In this document: positions 46,846 to 59,107 of the stretch, in pieces | Numbering within the stretch: position 1 is the stretch's first letter | Layout of the letters: each line of letters starts with the position of its first letter | Assembly (NCBI GenBank): GCA_028023455.1 | Contig: JAQFVV010000014.1 | Location: 3,349,336 to 3,413,335, forward strand | Length of the DNA stretch: 64,000 bases | Direction: 5' to 3' | Origin: Epiperipatus broadwayi | Lineage: Eukaryota > Onychophora > Udeonychophora > Euonychophora > Peripatidae | The notes under the pieces: model-generated | The model's input: only the letters and a program-made list of their open reading frames with translations | The model's database searches: none | What the model was told of the DNA's origin: nothing | Translations under genes and position numbers: made by a program

Positions 46846-47115
46846 GAGTAAAAAATATAAACATTTAAATTTTTGATAGTTAAAATGTGTTTTAATTTTA
46901 CAAACTGAGTAAAATATTTTTAAATGCAATAATTAATGATACAGTGCTGTGTGCTTGAATGCAGAGATTGGAGCTCAAGGTCCATAGACTATGCCCAGTT
47001 CTCTGGAACTTAGACCATAGATTGTTTCTAGTTCTATCACATTCAGTGCTGGAACTTATAATATGAACTGCTGAGTAATAAGACAGTCCAATTATTATTA
47101 TTATTATTATTATTA

Positions 47116-47325
47116 TTACATTCGAATATCGGCCTTTCAAGCCAATTGTGCAAACGCTTTGCGAGTGTTAAATAATAAATGAATACCCTCTGACCAGTAC
47201 AAGATATAGAATTTTATTTCTGCATAAATTCTATATCTTGTATTGGTCACAGGGTATTCATTTATTATTTAACACTCGCAAAGCGTTTGCACAATTGGCT
47301 TGAAAGGCCGATATTCGAATGTAAT
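47116..47325. repeat. Near-perfect palindrome of family D
   Basis: The ends are ATTACATTCGAATATCGG and CCGATATTCGAATGTAAT. The arms of about 98 bp run through CAAACGCTTTGCGAGTGTTA and its complement to a centre around AGATATAGAATTTTATTTC. A (TTA)n run adjoins the left end. The near identity of the arms suggests a recent origin. Confidence 0.9.
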
Positions 47326-47329
47326 TACA

Positions 47330-48095
47330 AATTGTATACAGACGCTATTAAATGCTTATTTATATTATTATTATTAATAATAATGGGAAATTTTTGTTTT
47401 ATTAATAAAATTCTACAATTAGAATTTTCTTTTAATTATTTCTTATATTATAAACTATACGATAAAATAAACAATAAAAAATTACTGAACATCGAATTAC
47501 TTTTAAATGAATTAAATAAACTAATTTATCTTGTGTTGCTATTTTTGCCACTTATTCAATTAAATTAGCTTGTGCAGTTAAAAGTTTCATTTATTAAATG
47601 TTTAGCTCACAAGTATTTCTTCATATTTCTACATTTCTTTCCAATATATTTTACATAATTTCTTTGTCTACACAATATCTATGTGATTTTTTCTACATAT
47701 TATTAGTATTATAAACAAAAGCAATTGGTATGTTCTAAACAAGCTGATAATAGTGATAGAAGAAAAAAAGAAGGTTCATCTCTAGAATACTGTTGTAAAC
47801 TAAAAGAATCAATAAATGATGTGCAGATATTAAAATTCGTAGTGACAGAAAAAAAATGCTTACAGTCAGAATAGAAGGTTTTTAAAATATTTAATTAATG
47901 ATTAGGGATCAGATCTATATAATTATGCAAATGAGCAGCTTGTTTTAAAATCTTTTTGAAATTGAAATTATTATTCTGTTAGCAAAGAAAGAAAGGTAAA
48001 AGTGGTCATCAGATGCATAACATTTATGGTTCCAGCTTTTATACTCAAGTTCCTATATGATAAAGGCGAAATCCAGAAACCAATCTGGAGATGGG
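47330..48095. other. AT-rich stretch with no recognised feature
   Basis: The sequence after the palindrome, ATACAGACGCTATTAAATGC, resembles the outer flank of the 59.8-kb copy (CATACGCTATATAAAATAAATGC). The family D unit may therefore extend to about 47365. Confidence 0.45.
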
Positions 48096-48099
48096 GATT

Positions 48100-49790
48100 A
48101 AATTGATCTATTATCTGATAAACATTGATTATGCTTGCAATAGATAGTGGTAGATTGGTGAAAGGAGAATTTACTACTATTTTAATTTCTCTGCTTCTAA
48201 ATATATGTTCAATCCAGGATCTTTTTCTCTTTATAATTTGCCTAAGAAATAATCTTACTTTTTTTCAACACTTCATTTTCCAATTTCATAATAATAATCT
48301 TATTCTTTTCAACACATATATTTTCAATTTATCATTTGCATTCTTATTCAAAATTATACCATCTAAACACTTCAGTATTCCTTTCACTTTCTGCCTATGT
48401 TTCTGCTCCATATAAAGCAATCCTTCAAACAAAATGTTTAGCAAGCATATTAATTATAAATAAGTTCCATGGGCATAGAATTACTTTCTATATTTAGTAA
48501 AAAAAAACTTGCTTAGACATTGTAATTTTTATTCTAATTGCTTTATTAATATTTTCATCACAATTGATCCAATTTCCCAAATATTTAAAAGTACCAATCT
48601 ATTCTATAACATTACTCTTAATTATTTTTTCTTTTATCAGTTTTTGTTGTTTTATATTTATTTGCATTTATTTTCACCCCAAACTACCTACAAGTTTAAT
48701 TAATCCTACATAGCATATTATTAAGTTTATTGTCGGTGTCATCAAATCATCATCAACCATGACAAGAATGACTCACAAACAAGTCAGGCTATTCCAACTT
48801 CAAGAGAAATAGAAAAAAAAGACTACTACTATCATCACTACCACTACTACTATTACTACAACTACCACCACCATGGACACTGCCATTATTACCATCATTG
48901 CCATTACTACTATCACCATTATTATTATCACTATTACTCTTTTTCTAGAAATGAGTTTTGCAATGATTATGCAAACCCAATATATGAACCGTAAATACAA
49001 AACATACTGGTCTATTATTCTGTTTATTTAATGTTTTACAATGCAGTTTTTTTAAACAACTTCTGCAACAAACTTTTCTTTCCGAAGTACTTCAATATCA
49101 TATTGTAGTACAGCTTTCCAATATTTATATTTTCTGAAAATACGATATAAATATTCAGCAAACTGATTCAATTCATACTATTAAATGCCGTTTCAGTATC
49201 AGTAAAACAAATATTAATCTTTTTTTGCATGTTCTATATATATATATATCTTTCAACAATAGTTCTCACTATCTAGTTACAATTTTGTCCCTGTATGTTT
49301 TTTAAATTCAAATTATTCTTTTAAACAAAATTATCCATTTATTCAAGACCTACAACAGCAGCATAAAAAATCAAGTTAATTATTTGAAAAATTCTTGCAT
49401 TTTCTAAATTAAATCTATTTTTTAATGCTATCACAACTCTTAAAGAAAATATACTTGCAATTTTTATGAGTCAACATCTTTTTTTATATAGCCATCTTTA
49501 ATTTAACTGGTATCTCATCATTTACTTTGGACTTAATAGTTTTCATCTCAGTTAATAGTTTTTACCACTTTTCCCTTCATATTTGCTCAACTAATTTTAT
49601 TTTTGTCTACATGATAGTATCTCTGTCAAATAAATCACTTATATATATTCTTTCGATCTTTTCAATGCATTTATTTACTAATAAATTATTATTTCTATCT
49701 TTAGTCATTACCTCATGTCTGCAACCCTGCACTTTTTTCAAATTATTCAGTTATACTACAAATTAAGTCAAGCTTAGCTTTTTTTATTTT
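48100..49790 (-). pseudogene. Heavily decayed non-LTR retrotransposon ORF
   Basis: On the - strand, readable pieces appear in the order expected for an RTE-like ORF2. A linker reads TKDRNNNLLVNKCIEKIERI (about 49700-49650). KSKVNDEIPVKLKMAI (about 49540-49490) corresponds to the usual KAPG-DxIPxELLK. A later ALYGAET (about 48420-48400) is the usual LYGAETW motif, and KKRRSWIEHIFRS (about 48240-48200) is the final basic region. The catalytic RT blocks between them are not readable. The orientation is sure, the clade is not. Confidence 0.6.
48821..48940. repeat. Degenerate ACT/ATC trinucleotide repeat
   Basis: Triplets of the type ACT, ACC and ATC repeat with variation for about 120 bp, interrupting the decayed LINE. 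Confidence 0.85.
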
Positions 49791-49794
49791 TTTT

Positions 49795-51730
49795 ATTTTA
49801 CTACATTTTTTATAAACACCCATTTTTTAAAAAACACACAGACAGAGCTTTACCTGATTTGCATCTCATTTCATTATAAATATTTTATATACATTTTAAA
49901 GTTATACACATTTTTTTATTATTTTTTAAAAGACAATTTTAATTTTAACTTACTAAATTATCATTAAAAACTATATTGGCTCCAGAATGTACAAATTAAA
50001 TACAATTTTGAACTTATTTTTATTAAAAACTAATTGGAATTTATTCTACTTGCTTAAAGCTTTTCATTTTCATAACATTATTTATATAAAAACTACTTCA
50101 AAAGTTTTGCATAAAATGCAAAACTACAGCAGTCTTATTAAAACCAAATAAATCTAGCAGTGATCCAAAAATGTATCACTTAATATTACTATTATTTGCT
50201 CTAAGTATGTAGAAATATTTATAAAAAACAATTACTTTTTTCTTATTAAATAATCATTGCATTATTAGTTAAAGAATTAAATTTAAAAAATCAGGATTGT
50301 TTAATTTAGTTTATAAAACCAAAATAAATTATTGTTCAGATTATCAAAATTTCATTTGAAATTTAAAATTCTAGTTATAATTTTAAAATCACGATAAAAA
50401 AATTTACTATGATTAATGGAAAATTTTTTTTTTTTTAGCTTTTTTATAAAAGTAAATATTTTTGAATAAAAATCTGATCTAATTACATTATTCTTTATAA
50501 AAAATAAATATTAAAGAAATATTTTGTGAAAAATAATCATAAATACATAAATAAATGATAGAAAATATATTTCATTTTTGAATTAAAAAAAAAAATAAAA
50601 CGCTTGCAAGCACTCTTTTATGTGGAGAGAATTAGAAACTACCAATCAGCAACATTGTGGGCAGGCTGTTGCTATTTGTCAGTTCTTTGGAAAAAAAGTT
50701 CTCTTTATGATACTGACATCTTGTGAACTTTTTTTGAATTACTAAATCAATACTATTTTAATTTCAGTTTTTGTTATCAAATGAATGCAAAATTGTCAAA
50801 GTACCACTAAAGACAACTGCAAGAAAGTGATCTAAAGTTAAAGCTCAGTGGCATTATCACATACTACAGGATACTGAAGGTCATGTGAAGGTTTAATTTA
50901 AATTGTAAATACAATCAATAATAATATATATTTTTAACAAATAATTTTTTGAAAAATAATACATTTAAATAATGCTGTTTTCATTACAGTTATATAGTTT
51001 TTGTCTCTTCATTAATCTAGAGCCATTTATTCTATGTTTGAATAACACTTCAGATAATTAATTTTCTGCTAAATACTGAATGCTCTTGTTCATAGAGATA
51101 GTTTTAAAATAGGAGAGCAAAAGAACTCTTGTTTATACTGTTTTAAGTTGAAATACTCGTGGGATATTTCATTAGTAGCTTAATTATTCAACTTATTCTA
51201 GGGCAGAAAGCTTAACATATTACAAACACTGTTATATCTTTTTAGAATTTTTCAGTTTACAAAATAATGCAATAAAAAATTGTAAGATTTACATATTAGA
51301 TATCAATACTAAGACAATTATTATGCAGGCCATTATAAGTATTTAGGCATTTGAAGCAGATTGAGACTATGAATATTTGGAATATAAGTATGAAAAATGG
51401 TGAAAGCAATGCTTTAAATGGGTTACATATATACATAGAAAAAGACAATATGCATGTTCACATGAATACAAAATGATAAAACAGAATGAATGTTTGGTTC
51501 AAATGATTACCAATAAACAAGATATATATGTTAAAGTGTGTGTGTGTGTGGATGATAAACATAAGTTAGTTAAAATATAAAGCTATTTTTAAAATTTGTC
51601 CAAAATATTAGGAAGAGATACATGTTTAAATAAATTCAAATACTAACAAAATATTTTTTTCAATTTACTTTTTATTATGAAACTTATAATTTTAATAAAG
51701 GTAAAATCCTTTAGTAATAGTAATTGAATA
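49795..51730. other. AT-rich stretch; isolated CCAAT-like motif at 50.64 kb
   Basis: A short mixed-composition patch at 50600-50720 has ACCAATCAGCA. Another at 50770-50900 has splice-like edges, but its frames contain stops. A (GT)n run lies at 51537-51550. No gene was accepted. Confidence 0.4.
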
Positions 51731-51735
51731 ATAAA

Positions 51736-52065
51736 AAATATTCTTCACGTATAAAATCTGATAAACAGAGTGGCTAAAATTAAAAAAAAACAGTAATCAC
51801 AAAAAACTATTTGCCAAGCACTTGCAGTACATGTACCCGAATCATGGTGACATAATCACAAAAAACTATTTGTCAAGTGTACCAAAAGTGGTTTCAATAT
51901 GTTGCCATGATTCTGATCCACAATATTGAAAGCGCTTGGCAAATAATATGTCACCATGATTGTGGTACATGGTACTGAAAGTGTTTGGCAAATAGATTTT
52001 GTGATTAATGTTTTTTGAATTTTAGCTACTCTGTTTATCATACTTTATATGTGAAGAATAATTTT
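51736..52065. repeat. Foldback element with internal direct repeats
   Basis: The outer arms pair TATTCTTCAC, TGATAAACAGAGTGGCTAAAAT with ATTTTAGCTACTCTGTTTATCA, GTGAAGAATA. Inside, the motif TATTTGCCAAGC...ATCATGGTGAC occurs repeatedly in both orientations (51805-51980). The palindrome has thus itself been internally duplicated. Confidence 0.8.
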
Positions 52066-52069
52066 CATT

Positions 52070-52885
52070 ATCTGACAGAGTTTTTGTATTATTTAATTGA
52101 ATAATAATAATATTTAAATTAAAATATTATGTTAACAGAGAAATTATTATTATTATTTTTAAACAGCATTAATAAAAAATTCTATCTCTTGAAAATTAGC
52201 AAATAATTATACTGTACTTGTAGATAAAAAAATAACTTTGAAATTTGTAATGAAAAGTGGAAATATGTATTTGAAATTTAATTAAAATGACTTTTCATTA
52301 CTAAAAAGAGATTAAACTAAAAAAAAAAAAAAAGATTCAGAAAATATTCTTTAATTAAAAGCAGAAAAAATAATAAATAAATAAAAGGTAATCTAATCAT
52401 ATTGTAATAAGAAAAACAAAACGTTTGGAGAGGGGGTTATTTTGATTTCCATTCAGGAATAAAAGAGAACATAAATAGTGTTTGAGAAGTAATAAGCACA
52501 AGAAAAAAATTAAGACAAGTGGCTAAACAAATCTATCTTATTCAGACTCATAATTATTTGAAGATGAACAAAATAGAAGCAAAGAGTGACAAGAATAATT
52601 GCTAAAAATTTTAAAACTATAGCTAATTACAATCTTAAAAAGGAAAATGGTGAAATCTTACAAACTTATGGAACACATATATAGTAATCTAGTTGGTATC
52701 AAAATGCAATGCTAGATACCCATTTAGCATTGTCATAATCTTATCAGACATGCAGTGGTAAACTTCTATATAAAGGAAAAATCATGTGAATGTTTAATAA
52801 AAACTCTGAATTGATCAAATGTCTCCTTTTGTTAAATAATATATTGTACAAATTTAGAAATATCCTATACATGAGGGGTCAGAAT
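52070..52885. other. AT-rich stretch with no recognised feature
   Basis: No gene, RNA or repeat was recognised. Confidence 0.45.
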
Positions 52886-52889
52886 GACT

Positions 52890-53235
52890 TGAAGTCAATA
52901 TGGGCATGATAACAATATTGGCATCAGCATGGGATTTGGGAATTCTATCATCAGATTTTCAATGGTATGGATGGTTGAAGAGTTGGAGATTGGAGTAGAT
53001 TGAAGCCTGTCCATTGAAGTATAAGGATTTGCTATCTTAATATAAACTGAGTACTGATTATATACATATGTTTGGGAGATGATAATTTGGACCAATTGAG
53101 GAGTGCTGGTTCAGCATGAAATGTGTATATTGGTGATTATCTTTTCTGCATGTGTGTGGTCATGTGTATCAGTAGTATAAGGTAGTATGGATGGTTGAAG
53201 TGGCTTGAAAGTTTGAGTTCAAATCCCCTATATTT
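52890..53235 (+). repeat. SINE-like family B copy, longest in the window
   Basis: It contains ATCATCAGATTTTCAATGG, AGATTGAAGCCTGTCCATT, TTCAGCATGAAATGTG, and GGTCATGTGTATCAG, then a B-box-like GAGTTCAAATCCCC at the right end. The same blocks occur inverted at 37.7-38.0 kb and 1.1-1.2 kb. The B-box lying at the far end of this orientation is odd for a classical SINE, so the polarity is unsure. Confidence 0.6.
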
Positions 53236-53239
53236 AAAT

Positions 53240-53795
53240 ATCCTAAATGTTTAAATTTTGAAATAGTTTAATTTATAAATTTTCCTAAGTAAAAAAAAAA
53301 CAAGAGAGAGAACATATCAGAGAGAAAAAAAAACTGCTTTAAGAAAAAAGACAGAAAATTAAAAGCAATCAAAATACATTACCATTAAAAGTTTTTTTAA
53401 AAATGGATATGTCTGATGCTTGAGGAATGAAAAGTAAGACATATATATATAAGTTTAATATATTAAACTTAATATGTAAAAATTATATTGAACAAGTGTA
53501 TATAAACTATTAATGAATAATATGGTAATAAATGTCAAAAAAGCATTTTTATTAAAGAAAGACTACAATTAATTTAAGTAAACCTAAATATATATATATC
53601 AATATAAAATTAAATACTAGTTATTAAAAAGAATAATATTGCCACTTACATTAATTGTTTTTTTAAAATTAAATATATATCTGTTATAAATTAAACAAAA
53701 TGAGTGCTATTGACATTTAACATATATATATATGTCAAGCTTTTTTATTTTATTATTTTTCTCCAAACAAATAATTTTGATTTCCTTCTCATGTT
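53240..53795. other. AT-rich stretch with no recognised feature
   Basis: TA-rich runs at 53440, 53590 and 53720. There is nothing else. Confidence 0.45.
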
Positions 53796-53799
53796 CAGA

Positions 53800-55264
53800 A
53801 ATACAGAATTATGTGCATTATTGTTTTAGCTCTATTACATAGGTGAATAAGCGGAACTATTCTAGACTTTAAATTTGATTGTGTCTTACCATAATATCTA
53901 ACATTAAAAAAATCTGATAACCCACAGTGTACAACTAATTCTTTATCAAAAATTTCAAGCTTATTCTTACAATTATTAATGAGTCTATTTAAAAATAAAG
54001 GATTTTAAAAATCAATATTCAAATCTTTATTCACAAATGAAATTATTTTTCTATGCAAATTATGAATATAAGATATCTCAATCTATAGTTTCATAACAGA
54101 CTTTCTATCATTTTGATGTTTATATTTAATTTTTTTTATTTGCTTACCAAGTATTATTTTATAATATTCAACTCTAATCAAATTATTTTTAGAATTCTCT
54201 ATTATTTTTTTCAAAATCAGATTCAAATTTGCAAAGTTTTAAATTTCTAAATAAAAGAGCTTTCAAACCTACCATTTTATAATGAAATGGAATTTTTGAT
54301 TAAAGATGTAGATGACCCTTAACACTAATCATCTTTACATAAATCCAATAATGGCATTGTCTTTCCAATTTTAATTATAAAAAATTAAAAAATTTATTAA
54401 TAACTTTATTTTTCTATTATCCACTTAAATTTCAAAAATTTTACTTAAATCATTAAACATTATATGAATAAGATTAGAAGAAACATATACAAAAACATCA
54501 ACATATTGGGCATATATGATGTCCTTATAAATATCTAAAAGATATTGAATAATCTCTTTTTCAAGGGAGGCAAAAATTAAATTGTAGAAAATACTACTAA
54601 TAGACAATTCCATGGGCTACAAAAATATTTACCCAATATAGAATATCTATAATAAATTGAACTCTTTTACAATCCATAATGCCGTTTTAAAAAAATTTGA
54701 GTGATGTTTATGGACTGAATTCTGTTTACTGCAGTCATAAAGTTCAGTGGCATCAAAAGAAGCTATTATGAATTCTACACAGATGAATTATTTTAAAATT
54801 TCCAAAATCAAATTCAGTCTGGATCCATTCTGTAGCAATTTTAGCTGTGCTCTCCATGATATTCTTTTTTAAGATCAAACATAAGCTTTAATGAATAAGT
54901 TTTCCTTATGGATCTCTGTACCAGCATATATTGGTGAGATAACAGCATCTGGAGGTTATATTTTGAAATATTTACTGTGAGAAATGATTTATTATCATGT
55001 TTTATAAGAATATTTGGATACAAATTTATCTTTTAATATTATAAGCACTAGATATCTCAAGAGCTATAGAATTTATTTAATTTCTTTTTATTAAAATAAA
55101 CAACTTAAGGATATCTATTAGCAAAAAAGTATGATAATTATTAGTTAATGCATTTGTCTTTTTTTATAATATGGTCTTTTTAGCAGTATTATTCAAAACA
55201 ATTTTAAGACATGCAACTAATTCTGTTTGGAGATTGTAGCAATTGCCATGACACAACATGGGCG
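53800..55264 (-). pseudogene. Decayed Penelope-like element: RT plus GIY-YIG endonuclease
   Basis: On the - strand, a broken RT reads HLCRIHNSFF, then ATELYDCSKQNSV (block A region, about 54790-54720). This is followed by PMELSISSIFYNLIF (block B, about 54620) and YAQYVDVFVYVS (block C, about 54510, probably YVDD with one codon lost). Then come IGKTMPLLDL, HYKMVGLKALLFRNLKLCKF in mixed frames (about 54300-54230) and a basic tail. At 53935-53830 the final domain reads VHCGLSDFFNVRYYGKTQSN, then LKSRI. This matches the YIGKT...LxxRI half of GIY-YIG nucleases. The RT followed by GIY-YIG order is the hallmark of Penelope-like elements. Stops and shifts make it inactive. Confidence 0.65.
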
Positions 55265-55700
55265 TAACAAGAGTAAACAAAAAATTCCATTTCTCTATAA
55301 AATATCAGGTTTAAAACACTTTTTAGTTAGAAATTTAAAACTTTTCAAATTTGAATCTGATAGAACAATACAGATAATTATACAAGTAATTTGATTTGAG
55401 TTGAATACTCTAAAATCGTGTTTGATAAGAAAATAAAAGACATGTAAGCATAAAATTGATAAAAGTCTATTATGAAACCATGCAGTGATATGTTCTGTAT
55501 TTTTAATTTGCATATAAAATACTTTCATTTATGAATAAAGAGTTAATCCTCTGTCTTTAAATAGACTCATTAATAATTCTAAAGAAAAGCTTGAAAATTG
55601 TGATAAAGCACAATCATTTTTTTATGTTAATGAATTGTCAGATTTATAAAGCTTGATATTATATGGAGATAAGAGCATGTTTAACTATATAATAAAACGA
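55265..55700 (+). repeat. Inverted partial copy of the Penelope-like 3' region
   Basis: Read on the + strand it matches the - strand of 53870-54330 over about 430 bp. Examples are TTAGAAATTTAAAACTTTGC against TTAGAAATTTAAAACTTTTC, AAAGTCTGTTATGAAAC against AAAGTCTATTATGAAAC, and AATAGACTCATTAATAATT in both. Inverted partial copies joined to the 5' side are a known arrangement of Penelope elements. Confidence 0.7.
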
Positions 55701-55704
55701 AAAA

Positions 55705-56130
55705 CAAGTCTATTTATTTTCAATATTTATTGATCATAAGAAGGAAACTAATCATTTATTTAAATCTGTTGATACCAAAATTATTATCTGGAGTAAAATT
55801 ATAAAAAAAAAAAAAAAATTTAGTAAACATTAATGATAATAGATTTCCTTTTAATAAAAGCTGTTATATCAATTTATAATCTATATAATTAATTTAAAAA
55901 TTCCATTAAAGTAAGACCCAATAGCATTTGCTTTCCAATGTAGTCTTTTTCGATAAAGATGCTCTGTATCAAAAGCCTGATTTTAGTCACTTTTTGAAAT
56001 TCATTACTGTATTACTAATTCATACTCATAATTTTTACATTTGCTATGGTTTAAATATTTTTATTTACTTAATATGTAAATCTACAGTATATCCTAAATT
56101 AAAATTTCTAATCAATAATATATATATATA
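55705..56130. other. AT-rich stretch with no recognised feature
   Basis: An A run lies at 55802-55818. No gene was recognised. Confidence 0.45.
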
Positions 56131-56133
56131 TTA

Positions 56134-56795
56134 TATCACATGATCACATTTCCTATACTAGCACATTAATTGTTGATAAACAGAGCAAAACTCTCCATAC
56201 AATATTGCCACCTGTGCTAAACAGAGTAATCAATGGATGCCAGAAGGCTTGTGCATAAAATCCCTATCTAATGCCTACTCATCCAATATCCCCAGACTAG
56301 TTTCTGGCTTGTGGCCTTCGTCAGTGAGGAGCTTTGGATCTGAGAGCACTGCATCTAGATCTTAGGATCTAATGCAACCCTCTAGCAACCACCTATTATC
56401 TCTACTTAACTACAAAATTATGAGAATGAAATTGAAAACACAAAAAATATTTTCAATCTAAGCTCAATAGCTTATATAGTCATATGGGTCTGAACTCAAT
56501 TCAGCTCCCATACATTTTGGTGTCTTTGGCTCTTTTACAACCATAGCCACCACTATCCTATTAGGCAGGATTGGTGTTAAACCATTAAGCATCACATGAT
56601 CACATTTCTTATACTAGCACATTAATTGTTGATAAACAGAGCAAAACTCTCCATACAGTATTGCCACCTGTGCTAAACAGAGTAATGAATGGATGCCAGA
56701 AGGCTTGTGCATAAAATCCCTCTCTAATCCATTGATTACTCTGTTTAGCACAGGTGGCAATACTGTATGGAGAGTTTTGCTCTGTTTATATATAT
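56134..56795. repeat. Composite family C element: direct copies plus inverted end
   Basis: Copy 1 (56134-56270) and copy 2 (56588-56725) are near-identical direct repeats starting ATCACATGATCACATTTC. They run through AAACAGAGCAAAACTCTCC, GCCACCTGTGCTAAACAGAG and CCAGAAGGCTTGTGCAT. After copy 2, 56728-56790 is the exact inverted arm. Between the copies, 56270-56400 has ATCCAATATCCCCAGACTAG and GGCCTTCGTCAGTGAGGAG, which recur inverted at 63190-63262. Confidence 0.85.
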
Positions 56796-56799
56796 ATTA

Positions 56800-59090
56800 T
56801 ACTTATCAAAGTCTTAAATAGAAATATTACTTTTTCTTTTGATAATATTTGTATATTTTTATGAAATGTTAATAGCTTTAATATTTTTTCAGTTATGATA
56901 ACAATTTAAGAAAAAATATTTTCGATATTTTCTTTTGGTTTAAATTGATTTTTTTTTTTTTTTTGACAATATAAAATAACGTATTGTAGAACTTCAATTG
57001 TATTATTGTTAAAAATGTACCAAGGATGTATAAATATGTATATTAATATAAATAATGATCTGTAGATAAGTGTGTAGGCAGAGAATTTTAAATTAATGTT
57101 AGGGATTGAGATATAATGCATTAAATACCATAACTGCACTAATGTTTATTTTTATATTTTTAGATAGAAGACTCAGCATTGAAGAGTCTGTTAATAAGCT
57201 CTTACATGACAATACTGTAATTGAATAATAATGAGATGTATAATTTTATACATAGGTCAAATAGATGACCATTAACTCCTATTTTGTTTCTGTACATACA
57301 TTTGAATTTATTAACTATAATCGATTTTTGTCATTTTTTAATCCCAAAATTCCTTTATCCTTTTGTCCCATCATAACATCTTACCAAGGATATATATGTA
57401 CATATGTAATATATATGCGACAATGATGATGATCATGATTGATGGTAATATGACTCCGTGATGATAGTGCAATTATATAATAAAAATAATATATACATGA
57501 TGGAGAGATTATAAGTACATGCTGATCAAAAAAAAATGAATTCTTATAAATTTGATAATTAGAAATGACTATGAATTAAGTGAAGGGGTATGTCATAATA
57601 AAAATGCAATTATGAAATAAGGACTCATGAACAGATGGACTTAAATCCAAAGATGCAGATTGATATAAATTGGGGATTTAAAAAGTAGTAAAATTAGGAT
57701 CGTATGAATACTAGTACATTTATCTAGATCAATAGTGATTCTTTAATATATTGAATATAAAATATAAATCAAGGCTGGTTTTTGTTCTATACTCTGGCCT
57801 GATCTCTTATAACATCAGGGGATATTATCCTATCAGTTTCAATGTGTATATATTCATGAATTTATAGATTTAAATATTAATATTTTTATTTCTGCTATGT
57901 ATTTTTATAAAACTTCAGCTGTAATATAATTTAAACAAAGTACCAATTAGAAATAAATATGAATTGAAATCGCACCAATTAGTAATAGTATTTTTTTTTA
58001 AATTACTTGAATCAAAAGTGAATTCATTTTTATTTATTATCACCAGATTAATAAAGATTGTAGAACAGACATTAATATTTTATAAGGATGAAAATTGTAA
58101 GTATTACAGTGTTCAAGAATTGTTCATAATTTGAATTAAATTTTTCCAAGATATTAAAAGGATGTTTGCTTTTCATTTAAAGCAGTTCAGACAAATATTA
58201 TAAATAATATGATTTCAACTTGCTATGTTTATTTTTAATAATTATTTTACAAAAAAATATAACATATCTGACTTTTTATTTATATATAAATACAAAGAAA
58301 ATCTTGTTAAAATATTATTTTTTAAATCTATAAACCCATGAAAATCTAATTCATATCTTAAACTGCAGCAAGATGCAACACTTTTAATTTTTGAACATAT
58401 AAAGTATTATGACTGTTCTGCGACATAAAAACTTGCATAATAACTAAGACTAGATTCACTTTTGATTTAAAATAGTTCAGACAAATACTATTACTAGATG
58501 TTATGATTTTATTTTGCAATAGTTATTTCTAATTAATATTTTGCTTAAATTATTTCAGAACTGAAATTTATTTATAAGGAAGAAATCCAATTAAAATATT
58601 AATATTGAAATCTATAAACTTATGAAAATCTTCTATTTAATATCTCTGATCATTTATGGGTGAGTCTAATTTAATTGTGAAAAATTCAAGGAAGTTAAAT
58701 ACTTTCAGTTTTTACCCATAGAAAGTATTAATATCTAAATGTAAGAACTTTTATTTCTGACTTCAAGTAGTTCAGATAAATACTATTACTAGATGCTTTT
58801 ATTTCAACTTACAATTTTTTCTAATTAGTACTTTGCTTAACATTTTGGTGAATATTCATGTATAGTATCAGCTGAATTAGTTGGTGTTGTGTTCAACAGT
58901 ATTTATCTAAATAGCAGAAATCTATTTTGAATATTTGATGGTAAAAATTTTAACTAAAAAAAACTTAGCATAACTTATTAATTCTAAATAAAATTACTAG
59001 ATGTCTATAATAAATGGAATAAAAAAAAGCAATAAAAGAAAATTTAAAAACAATGAAAGAGAATATACAGAGGCAAAAGTATGCTAGTTT
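56800..59090. other. AT-rich stretch with no recognised gene
   Basis: GTTCAGA(C/T)AAATACTATTACTAGATG occurs at about 58470 and 58770, so part of 58140-58850 is a diverged tandem repeat of about 300 bp. Nothing else was recognised. Confidence 0.45.
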
Positions 59091-59107
59091 ACTTACATAG
59101 CTTTTAC

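Noticed and set aside
48800-49000. Valine/isoleucine-rich - strand frame
   Set aside because: It is produced by the degenerate ACT/ATC triplet repeat.
50770-50900. Possible exon with TTTCAG and AAGGTTTAAT edges
   Set aside because: All frames contain stops or are very short, and the donor is non-canonical. There is no supporting neighbour.
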